Source: Acidobacteriota bacterium (GTDB lineage: Bacteria > Acidobacteriota > Terriglobia > Bryobacterales > Bryobacteraceae). Taken from it: 5,506 nt of DNA. Location: assembly GCA_026394095.1 (NCBI GenBank), contig JAPKYY010000239.1, positions 1 to 5,506 on the forward strand. The letters run 5' to 3'. The translations under genes and the position numbers were made by a program. The number at the start of each line of letters is the position of its first letter. The stretch's first letter is position 1. The notes under the pieces are model-generated. The model saw nothing but the letters and a program-made list of their open reading frames with translations. It was not told the DNA's origin and did not search any database. Positions 1 through 5,506 of the stretch are shown in pieces.

Positions 1-1612
1 CCAATCCAGAGCCGGAAGCACCAGCGCGCCGTTGAGAAAGAAATGCTTGAACGCCTGCAGAAAAGGCACCAGTGAGACTGACTTCGTAAATTCTCGCTTC
101 GATCAGGACTTGCCGCGGAGGGATATCCAGCCGGCTTAAGAGCTTCGAAATCTGTTCATATTCCTGAGGGGTGCACTGGATCAGAAGAGAATTCTCAAAA
201 GGATAAGGGACAATCTTTGGAACTCTGGGCATAGCCGGCATGGAAGAAGAACCCTGCTGGCCAACAAAGCTGCCCGTTGCATCACCAGGACGACCGGAAC
301 CGGGCGTGCCACCGAGAGTAGCCCCCTGCTGTGCACCTCCCATTCCATATCCGCCCATGCCATATCCACCCATACCCATGCCGTATCCGCCCATACCGAA
401 TCCGCCCATCCCAAAACCACCCATCCCCATACCCATGCCAGGGAACATGCCGCCCATCCCCATACCCATTCCCATGCCGCCCATGCCCATGCCTCCACCT
501 AAACCTGTGACTCCGCCGCCCAAACCTGTCACACCTCCGCCACCACCCCCGCCGCCGCTTCCGGCATTGTTGGTGTATTGCGAGAGCTGACTGGTCATCT
601 GGATCATCATCATCATGGTCATCATGGTGGACATCATTGCGTACGGATTGTCCTGCTGAGTGGCGTAGAGCATGGTGACGGCGAGAGCCAGCGAGTCTGC
701 CCTGCCATATTTCACACGGAAGACATAGTTGTCGGTTCCGCCGACGGGCGGCTTAACCGGAATGTCGAGTTTTGCAATCCAGTTCTCAACTTCTTTGAAA
801 GCTCCGGGATTGGGAGCAACAGCAATCAGAAGATTCAGGCGATCAATCGGAAGGAATTGAACTCCACCCGCCTTGCCGGCCATAGAAAGGCCTTTGAAGA
901 TGGTTGAAAGTTCCGTTGACACCTCCGAAGGCTTGCCATGCTCGAGTTCGAAGAGCCGGATGCGCTGATTGGCCAGAACATCGGAATCAAAGAGGGCAAC
1001 CAGATCCATCGTGCGTTTCATGTTGCGGGAGTTGTCGAGCAAGAGCAACATATTGGCCGGATCATAGGTGGACAGCGTGCCGCCATCGCCGAGGAATGGT
1101 GCAAGAATCACTTTCATCTCAGCCGCAGCAGTGTACTTGAGAAAGATCAGGTTCAGGATCATCTGCTCATCGTTGGCCAGGTCCTTCGATTCAGCGTTGG
1201 TTCGCGGCGGCATGGGCAGGCGAGCTACTTCGTTGATCGGAACAATTCGAAAGATGTCGCCAACCTGAATCATGGCTGCGCCGTTGATACGCAGAATGGT
1301 GTCTAACAAAGAGCGAACGTCGGTGGATTTGATTTCGCCGTAGGTGTGAATCGTGATGTTGCCTCGAACGCGCGGGTCGAGGATGTAGTTGATCTTGAGA
1401 ACACGGGCAAGCGTATCGATAACTTCGGTGAGAGACGCCGAAGGAAGATTCAACGTCATATTGCCAGAGCCGCCAGTGGGTGCGGGTGCGGCTGCTTGTG
1501 CTGCCGTTGTTACCGGTACAGGCGCTGCAGGCTGCCCGGCCGCTGCCTGAGGAGGCACCGGCTGTTGGGCTCGCACAGTGAGAGCAAGGAGAAAAGCAAT
1601 CTGTAAACGCAT
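1..1612 (-). CDS. gspD: GspD secretin, N-terminal part (3' end outside window)
   Basis: This frame stays open from the ATG at 1612 to the left edge and gives 537 residues of the outer-membrane secretin, the channel through which T2SS substrates exit. A signal peptide (MRLQIAFLLALTVRA, cleavage near residue 15) precedes an Ala/Pro/Gln-rich linker (16-50). N0 covers about 52-132 (MTLNLPSASLTEVIDTLA, then ILDPRVRGNITI), N1 about 152-210, N2 about 216-288 and N3 from about 295. N3 is split by a long insertion (about 322-466) of Met-rich and Gly-Met-rich sequence, then resumes as VPYPFENSLLIQ. The secretin domain begins at RQVLIEARIYEVSL (500-513); the membrane-spanning part is cut off. The start overlaps the preceding stop as TAATG. 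GGGAG is 13 bases upstream, too far for an ideal site, so coupled translation is likely. GspD is favoured over PilQ because of the four N domains and the neighbours. Confidence 0.92.
   Translation of the reverse strand, partial: MRLQIAFLLALTVRAQQPVPPQAAAGQPAAPVPVTTAAQAAAPAPTGGSGNMTLNLPSASLTEVIDTLARVLKINYILDPRVRGNITIHTYGEIKSTDVRSLLDTILRINGAAMIQVGDIFRIVPINEVARLPMPPRTNAESKDLANDEQMILNLIFLKYTAAAEMKVILAPFLGDGGTLSTYDPANMLLLLDNSRNMKRTMDLVALFDSDVLANQRIRLFELEHGKPSEVSTELSTIFKGLSMAGKAGGVQFLPIDRLNLLIAVAPNPGAFKEVENWIAKLDIPVKPPVGGTDNYVFRVKYGRADSLALAVTMLYATQQDNPYAMMSTMMTMMMMIQMTSQLSQYTNNAGSGGGGGGGGVTGLGGGVTGLGGGMGMGGMGMGMGMGGMFPGMGMGMGGFGMGGFGMGGYGMGMGGYGMGGYGMGGAQQGATLGGTPGSGRPGDATGSFVGQQGSSSMPAMPRVPKIVPYPFENSLLIQCTPQEYEQISKLLSRLDIPPRQVLIEARIYEVSLTGAFSAGVQAFLSQRRAGASGSGL
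335..562 (-). repeat. Gly/Met-rich low-complexity repeat in the GspD N3 region
   Basis: Codons 351-426 of gspD encode eight consecutive glycines (353-360), two VTGLGGG units (361-374), and then a run of GMGG, GMGM, GGFGM and GGYGM units containing 16 methionines between residues 375 and 426. The frame is preserved through the repeat. The segment is probably disordered and lies in the periplasmic vestibule of the secretin. Confidence 0.9.
491..532 (-). repeat. Tandem 21-bp repeat encoding VTGLGGG twice
   Basis: Two adjacent 21-base units in gspD match at 16 of 21 bases and encode the identical heptapeptide (residues 361-367 and 368-374). All the differences are synonymous, which suggests an older duplication kept at the protein level. 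Confidence 0.85.
596..637 (-). repeat. Methionine-rich tract in GspD
   Basis: Codons 326-339 encode MMSTMMTMMMMIQM, nine methionines in fourteen residues. It begins the N3 insertion just before the glycine-rich repeat. Confidence 0.9.
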
Positions 1613-2097
1613 TATTGTTTTACTTCTCCCTTTACGGAGGAGGCCTGGGTTTGAAGCCAGAGGTTCTTTTCAACTACGGTTAGATCATTTTTGTCTTTTG
1701 TCCACTCGTAGTTACCGAAAGGAGTGATGCGCTTAAACAAAAGCTTGCCGTCTTTCTCGGCTACAGAGAGCCCAACTGGCACTTCAGTCGCCTCATCTGG
1801 CTTGCCACTGATCATGCGCTGGATCTTGCCATTCTCCTCTTCGCTCAATTTGCTGAAGCCAAATGCGGTACTGCGGTAAATCACCGGCTTGCCATTTTCA
1901 ATGGCGCGCCAGGCACCGTCAGAAACTTTGGTGGCGGAGAAAGGAATGCCGAGAGGACGGCCGTCTGGATGGCGCTTGACTGGAGCTACTTTGGGGTCGG
2001 GCTTGGAGGCTGCAACACGCGGGGCCGGGGCTGCGCTCGACTGGGCATAAGCGCAGGATAGCGATAGCACGAAGAAGAAGAATTTTAGATTTTTCAT
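1612..2097 (-). CDS. Secreted periplasmic protein of unknown function between gspC and gspD
   Basis: I do not recognise this 161-residue protein. It begins with a signal peptide (MKNLKFFFFVLSLSCAYA, cleavage probably after A18) and an Ala/Pro/Lys-rich linker to about residue 45. C15 is not in a good lipobox, so a lipoprotein is unlikely. The remaining part appears to be a two-fold repeat: N68-G69-x9-F79-G80 and D116-G117-x9-F127-G128, with 7 identities over 21 aligned residues (GKPVIYRSTAFGF against GKLLFKRITPFGN). The same spacing occurs in the tail of the preceding GspC-like protein. The ATG at 2097 is chosen because GGAG lies 6 bases upstream; an in-frame TTG at 2115 would add six residues, destroy the signal peptide's usual shape and leave that site inside the gene. 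The stop overlaps the gspD start (TAATG). A secretin-assembly or GspC-partner role is inference from position only. Confidence 0.75.
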   Translation of the reverse strand: MKNLKFFFFVLSLSCAYAQSSAAPAPRVAASKPDPKVAPVKRHPDGRPLGIPFSATKVSDGAWRAIENGKPVIYRSTAFGFSKLSEEENGKIQRMISGKPDEATEVPVGLSVAEKDGKLLFKRITPFGNYEWTKDKNDLTVVEKNLWLQTQASSVKGEVKQ

Positions 2098-2103
2098 ATT
2101 AAG

Positions 2104-2107
2104 CTCC
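2104..2107 (-). promoter_or_regulatory. Ribosome binding site deciding the start of the small secreted protein
   Basis: GGAG lies 6 bases before the ATG at 2097, in the 18-base gap after the gspC-like gene. This favours ATG at 2097 over the upstream TTG at 2115. Confidence 0.7.
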
Positions 2108-2115
2108 AAAGGCAA

Positions 2116-2862
2116 TTAACGGCTGGATTCCCAATAACAAATGGGGCCAAATGCGTAGTTGGTTGATACTTTCTTGTAGCCATCGGCTACAGTCCCTGCC
2201 GGGGAAGAATCGCCGGGCAGGCAGCCCCTGCGGCCTCCCCCGATATCCACGCCAGGTGCAGGGCGAACATTCTCAGGTGGTCGCTGAATGGGCGCTGGCG
2301 GAGGCGCATTGTTGATGTTTGAATTCATCCGCTCAATTGGGGCTTGCGCGGCAGCGGTCTCGTGCGGCTTTGCCCGCAGATCATCGAGAGCCTTTGTAAT
2401 CGGCTTGCCCTCCCACTCAAAAGTGATTTCCTTCTGATTGGCAGCGACAAGAGTAAACTCACCGATCTTGTCACCCAGCTTGTAGCCTTGCTGACTGGCG
2501 CGATCCACGGACATGAATACGGTTGGGCCCATTCCTATATCCATGACGCCGAATACAGACGGAAAGTTTGGCATGACTTTGGGAGGAGGCTCAGGTTTTC
2601 TCTCAATGACTACATTCGGATTGCGGTCACGTGAGAAGAGGAAGCGCTCGGCAACTTCAAAGTATTGGACGGATTGGAGCTTCTGCGGTGCAGGAGCAGC
2701 AATCTGGTTTGACTGCGGGGAAGAAGGTACAGGAATTGCTTTCACCGCCAGCAGGCTCGCCTCGCGAGCTCTGGCCTCAAGCCAGCGGCGGCGCAATTCG
2801 TATGAGCCTGCGCCCAGGATCGCAATCAATAAAAGGTTGAGCAGCACTATCGAGCGTTTCAT
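2116..2862 (-). CDS. gspC: GspC/PilP-like protein with a Cys-containing C-terminal tail
   Basis: This 248-residue protein has a single N-terminal membrane helix (about 4-19), a basic stretch, a Pro/Ala/Gln-rich linker and an ERFLFSRDRNPNVV segment (72-85) like the one before the homology region in GspC proteins. Residues about 99-158 form a beta-rich HR/PilP-like domain (FGVMDIGMGPTVFMSV, then GYKLGDKIGEFTLVAAN). In T2SS this domain binds the N0 domain of the secretin and joins inner to outer membrane. There is no room for a typical PDZ domain. Instead, after a Pro/Asn-rich linker (about 165-210), comes a tail with two cysteines (C213, C242) and the pattern CLPGDSSPAG...DGYKKV...FG..CYWE. The start at 2862 overlaps the gspM stop as ATGA and has AGGGAG 6 bases upstream. 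The tail's function is unknown to me. Confidence 0.78.
   Translation of the reverse strand: MKRSIVLLNLLLIAILGAGSYELRRRWLEARAREASLLAVKAIPVPSSPQSNQIAAPAPQKLQSVQYFEVAERFLFSRDRNPNVVIERKPEPPPKVMPNFPSVFGVMDIGMGPTVFMSVDRASQQGYKLGDKIGEFTLVAANQKEITFEWEGKPITKALDDLRAKPHETAAAQAPIERMNSNINNAPPPAPIQRPPENVRPAPGVDIGGGRRGCLPGDSSPAGTVADGYKKVSTNYAFGPICYWESSR
2128..2226 (-). other. C-terminal Cys/DG-x9-FG module of the GspC-like protein
   Basis: Residues 213-245 hold C-L-P-G-D-S-S-P-A-G, then D227-G228, nine residues, F238-G239, C242 and W244-E245. The two cysteines could form a disulfide in the periplasm. I recall similar tails in Acidobacteriota proteins but cannot verify this here. The D-G-x9-F-G core also occurs twice, in [DN] form, in the protein encoded directly downstream. 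Confidence 0.6.
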
Positions 2863-3458
2863 CCACGGCTCCCTGCTGCTGGCTTAGCGGCTGGCTTGGC
2901 CTGTGTAAGGCCAATGAAGGTCAGGGAGACATTCAGACGCTTTTGTTTGGAGTCTGTGGCAGAGACGCGAAGATCGCGCCAGCCTATGGCTTCCGGCTGC
3001 GTGGAAAGGTCGGTCAGCAAATTGACAAGGCCTTCCACCTGACAATCGAAGTTCACCCCGATCAGGATCTCTGCATAGGCGTTAACCGGCTGAATCGAGC
3101 CGATATCCATCCCGCGGATTTCAACGGCTGGCCCCTGTGCGCGGGCGACTCGACGAAAAATCTGATTGAGTTGGGCCTGAGCCTGCGCCGCTGTGTCAGC
3201 CATAATAAAGCGCTTCTCAGCCGATGCCAGGCTGGATTGCAGCATCTTTCGAGTCTCCTGCCGGGCAGGCAAAAGGGCTGATGTCGCCCTGGCGCGGTCC
3301 AGCCGAAGCTTGGCCACTTCAATGGCAGCAGCTGTATCGACAACCGGCGGCGCACCGGCCGCTGGTTCGGTCCAGAAATAAACAAAGGCCGTAACCAGCA
3401 GGGCAGGTATCAGCGCCATGAGGAGTTTTCGTTCGCGGTCTGAGAGGTTTTCAATCAT
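2859..3458 (-). CDS. gspM: GspM/PilO-like inner-membrane platform protein
   Basis: This 199-residue bitopic protein has the usual GspM layout. A short cytoplasmic N terminus with the family-like LSDRERKLL (5-13) leads into one membrane helix (about 12-29). A helical, coiled-coil-prone segment (about 42-105) and a small periplasmic alpha/beta domain (about 110-184) follow. The last residues are an Ala/Lys/Pro tail (AKPAAKPAAGSRG). GspM and PilO form heterodimers with GspL/PilN through the periplasmic domains, and the gene directly follows the gspL-like gene with an ATGA overlap. AGGA lies 8 bases before the ATG at 3458. The length fits GspM or PilO, and the sequence does not separate the two; the T2SS neighbours favour GspM. 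Confidence 0.8.
   Translation of the reverse strand: MIENLSDRERKLLMALIPALLVTAFVYFWTEPAAGAPPVVDTAAAIEVAKLRLDRARATSALLPARQETRKMLQSSLASAEKRFIMADTAAQAQAQLNQIFRRVARAQGPAVEIRGMDIGSIQPVNAYAEILIGVNFDCQVEGLVNLLTDLSTQPEAIGWRDLRVSATDSKQKRLNVSLTFIGLTQAKPAAKPAAGSRG
2869..2874 (-). promoter_or_regulatory. Ribosome binding site of the gspC-like gene
   Basis: AGGGAG ends 6 bases before the ATG at 2862, inside the end of the gspM-like gene. It supports the start at the ATGA overlap. Confidence 0.7.
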
Positions 3459-4888
3459 GGTCTGAGTCCTGGCTGCAAGGGTGGCGGAGGAGCAATTCTA
3501 GGCACTGGCGGAATGTTCTGCGGTGTTGGCACAACGGGAGCTCCAGAGGGAAATTCACGTTTGGCACGGATCTGGAATAATTCCTTGCCCGTTTGATTTC
3601 GCGAAGGAGACGAAGTAAATTCCGAGTCCTTAAAGAATGGCGAAGAGTCGAGCATCTTCAAGAGTTCCATCGACTGGTCGATTTCCCCGGAGATACCAAT
3701 ATCCGTACGCGTGAGGTCCATTCGGGAGACGTAAGAGGTCATCGGCATGATGCGCGTGAGCTCCCGAAGGCTGTCAAGATCCTGTTGCGGGTGGGTGGCG
3801 AAAGTATTCAAGAACTTAAGCTTCTGCTCGGTCTCAAGGATTTGGGTATCGAGAGCCCGAATGCTGGCCAGCCTGGGCTGGAGCCGGGAGATTTCAGCAT
3901 CCAGGCGAGTCAGGAGGCGCTGGTTTTCATAGTCCTGGTAGTAGGCGAAGCCAAGCCCCAGGCCCATAAGAAGGATGAGCAGGACGAAAGTAGGCACCCA
4001 CCGCCATGGCGAAGAAGTCTTGCGCCGATCCACAGGCAGAAGATTGATACCGAGTGACTGAGACGGAAGAGCTGACGCGAGGGATGCAGCGTAGGACAGG
4101 GTGCTACTGATCTCCAGACGTTCTGCCGGCGGAAGCAGGGCCGACAAGCGGGCCACAGGGGCATCGTCGGGAAGCCGGATTTGCGCGCTCGCCGAAGCGA
4201 TAGAGCGATCCGATGCATCCGGAAAACGCACGCAATAGATGGGATGGGTGCTTGTTTCGCCATAAACGATCAGTCCGTTTGTGTCCTCGTGGATGGCGAT
4301 AAACTGATCGGCCGGAGCCAGCTGAAGGGTGCGAAGCGCGGAGTAGATTACTGCCGCAGGGCTAAGAAAGGCGGCCACGGCGATGCCAGCTTCGTCAAAC
4401 AGGGTTGCGTAGTCCTCGATTACAGCATTGCGGGCAATCGCCAGAGCAAAGCTTGTATTGCGCGGAGGAGAAAGCAGGCTGAAAGAATGCGTAGCTTCTT
4501 CTTCGGCGAAGGGATGCAGCCCATCGAGTTGATAGCTAATCGCTGAGGCAACCTGGCCGTTAGGGACGCCAGGCAGTGCCAGGGAGCGGGAGATACAATC
4601 CTGCATCGGCAGCACGACAGCCGCCGAAATATGGGTGATTGCGTTTTTCTTCAGGAAGGCCTGGAGGTCTGAGCCCCATTCAGCTGCAGGGCGTTCCCGG
4701 TATCGCAGCACCGTAAATGCATCGACAATGCGAATCCCGTTAGGACGAACAACGGTAAGCGTGAATTCGAGATTCTGCGGGCCAACCTCAACTCCAAGGC
4801 CAGTACCGATACTTCTCCATTTTTGCAGGAAGGGAATATCCGGTTTGTGCGGTACTTCCGATGCGAGAACTGGGGTTTCTGAAGTCAT
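3455..4888 (-). CDS. gspL: GspL-like inner-membrane platform protein (PilM-like plus PilN-like)
   Basis: This 477-residue protein combines a cytoplasmic actin-like domain of the PilM/GspL-cyto type with a PilN-type membrane and periplasmic part. Residues about 28-275 fit the first domain: GLGVEVGPQNLEF near the start, then SRSLALPGVP and the SYQLDGLHPF stretch. INLLPVDRRK (281-290) is the cytoplasmic signature that precedes the membrane helix in PilN proteins. One membrane segment covers about 299-317, followed by a probable coiled coil (318-360), a small periplasmic alpha/beta domain (about 370-443) and a Pro-rich tail (447-477). In the T2SS, GspL recruits the ATPase GspE and pairs with GspM, encoded next. 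The ATG at 4888 overlaps the gspK stop as ATGA. The bases upstream are CCTCCTCC-like with no Shine-Dalgarno, so coupled translation is likely. It could equally be annotated as a PilM-PilN fusion. Confidence 0.82.
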   Translation of the reverse strand: MTSETPVLASEVPHKPDIPFLQKWRSIGTGLGVEVGPQNLEFTLTVVRPNGIRIVDAFTVLRYRERPAAEWGSDLQAFLKKNAITHISAAVVLPMQDCISRSLALPGVPNGQVASAISYQLDGLHPFAEEEATHSFSLLSPPRNTSFALAIARNAVIEDYATLFDEAGIAVAAFLSPAAVIYSALRTLQLAPADQFIAIHEDTNGLIVYGETSTHPIYCVRFPDASDRSIASASAQIRLPDDAPVARLSALLPPAERLEISSTLSYAASLASALPSQSLGINLLPVDRRKTSSPWRWVPTFVLLILLMGLGLGFAYYQDYENQRLLTRLDAEISRLQPRLASIRALDTQILETEQKLKFLNTFATHPQQDLDSLRELTRIMPMTSYVSRMDLTRTDIGISGEIDQSMELLKMLDSSPFFKDSEFTSSPSRNQTGKELFQIRAKREFPSGAPVVPTPQNIPPVPRIAPPPPLQPGLRP

Positions 4889-5506
4889 TGTTTAGTCACA
4901 GGAGGAGGTGGTGTCTGCCAGGCCGCATTCGAAGAACCTAGGTCGCTGAAGCTTTGGTCATACCAGCGGAGATGCGTCCAGGGATTAATCCAAAAGTACC
5001 TTGGATTCGGCGGTACATATTTGATCAATAAAGACACCGTACGGCGGGTTTGTGAAAGAGTGCCATTGGGCAAGCGGACTCGAGCCGTTGCACGCACCTG
5101 GAAAATATCCCCCAGGTCGAGGCGAAAACCTACCCGGGCCATTGAACCAAGATTATTCATTCGTGCAAGAAACGGGAGGGGATTAAAACTGCTGCGACGC
5201 AGTTCGGCGAAAGTGCGGGCAGCGGCTGGATCCATTCCCAGTGCAACCAGGAGACTCGGGTGAACGCTGAACGGATCGAGACCAGCATTCTCCTGAAGAT
5301 GCGGTGACAGGAAATCGCTGAGCCCACCAAGGTTGATCAGCCCCCCATCGGGCATGCGGCTGTAGCGGCCATAAAGCAATTCTGAAGTGATTCCAGGCAC
5401 AAGTGAAAGTTCTTCGACATTTTCCATAGACGCGAGCGAAGCCCGAAAAGCCGGAGCAGAAGATGATTTTTGTCCAGACCACATAATTTGCGCCGCGGCT
5501 CTGGAA
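4885..5506 (-). CDS. gspK: GspK-like minor pseudopilin, 3' part (5' end outside window)
   Basis: This is the C-terminal part (206 residues visible) of a protein that resembles GspK, the large minor pseudopilin at the tip of the T2SS pseudopilus in the periplasm. The reading frame stays open to the right edge, so the ATG at 5484 is most likely internal and the true start, with the prepilin leader and N-terminal helix, lies outside. The best signature is NVEELSLVPGITSELLYG (visible residues 29-46), matching the 'sxeELxxVpGit' helix-hairpin-helix region of GspK. A second helical segment ends in FAELRR, then comes a beta-rich part (GDIFQVRATARVRL) typical of the family's last domain. The tail is Pro-rich (PPPPVTKQ). 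The stop overlaps the next start as ATGA. Family assignment is from motif memory; a PilX-like or other large minor pilin is the alternative. Confidence 0.85.
   Translation of the reverse strand, partial: SRAAAQIMWSGQKSSSAPAFRASLASMENVEELSLVPGITSELLYGRYSRMPDGGLINLGGLSDFLSPHLQENAGLDPFSVHPSLLVALGMDPAAARTFAELRRSSFNPLPFLARMNNLGSMARVGFRLDLGDIFQVRATARVRLPNGTLSQTRRTVSLLIKYVPPNPRYFWINPWTHLRWYDQSFSDLGSSNAAWQTPPPPVTKQ

Noticed and set aside
181..498. Minus-strand Trp/Ala-rich frame
   Set aside because: It is an out-of-frame reading of the gspD Gly-Met repeat.
240..590. Plus-strand open frame encoding a Pro/Met-rich repetitive protein
   Set aside because: It is the antisense image of the Gly-Met codons of gspD, which is open on the minus strand with clear secretin domains on both sides.
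335..637. Possible frameshift in gspD within the low-complexity region
   Set aside because: Codon-by-codon reading through the repeat keeps the frame, and conserved N3 and secretin sequence resumes in the same frame.
578..907. Plus-strand open frame beginning with a His-rich run that looks like a metal-binding protein
   Set aside because: The histidines come from reading the ATG codons of the gspD Met-rich tract on the other strand; the rest shows no domain.
1612..2115. TTG start at 2115 for the small secreted protein
   Set aside because: The ATG at 2097 has GGAG at ideal distance and gives a normal signal peptide; the TTG has no site and adds acidic residues ahead of it.
2344..2887. Plus-strand open frames opposite the gspC-like gene
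   Set aside because: They overlap a well-supported minus-strand gene and have no recognisable domains or ribosome binding sites that I can see.
4885..5484. ATG at 5484 as the start of the gspK gene
   Set aside because: The frame continues upstream to the edge, and a GspK protein needs an N-terminal prepilin leader and helix that are absent after this ATG.

Overview
The window is a solidly coding stretch of one minus-strand operon for a type II secretion system (T2SS) or closely related type IV filament machine. In transcription order, from the right edge to the left, it reads: 3' part of gspK (cut by the right edge), a gspL-like gene, a gspM-like gene, a gspC-like gene, a small secreted protein of unknown function, and the 5' part of the secretin gene gspD (cut by the left edge). 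The first three internal junctions overlap by four bases (ATGA). The gspC/small-gene junction has an 18-base gap with a good ribosome binding site, and the small gene overlaps gspD as TAATG. No promoter, terminator, RNA gene, mobile element or CRISPR array is visible, and no gene-free stretch exceeds about 20 bases.

The gene style suggests Acidobacteriota, perhaps the Solibacter/Bryobacter group. Grounds are moderate-to-high GC, GspL with a PilM/PilN-like layout, Ala/Pro-rich linkers after the signal peptides, and a GspC tail with a C-x-P-G-D...D-G-Y-K-K...F-G...C-x-W-E signature that I recall, without being able to check, from that phylum. This is inference from gene style, with no marker gene to confirm it.

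Functionally, GspK belongs to the pseudopilus tip. GspL and GspM form the inner-membrane platform that links the cytoplasmic ATPase to the pseudopilus. GspC bridges the inner membrane to the secretin, and GspD forms the outer-membrane channel. The unknown secreted protein lies between GspC and GspD, the two components that meet in the periplasm.

The most notable features are: (i) a roughly 145-residue insertion in the N3 region of GspD, made of a methionine-rich tract followed by Gly-Met repeats; and (ii) a [DN]-G-x9-F-G motif that occurs once in the C-terminal tail of GspC and twice in the adjacent unknown protein, suggesting a shared small module.
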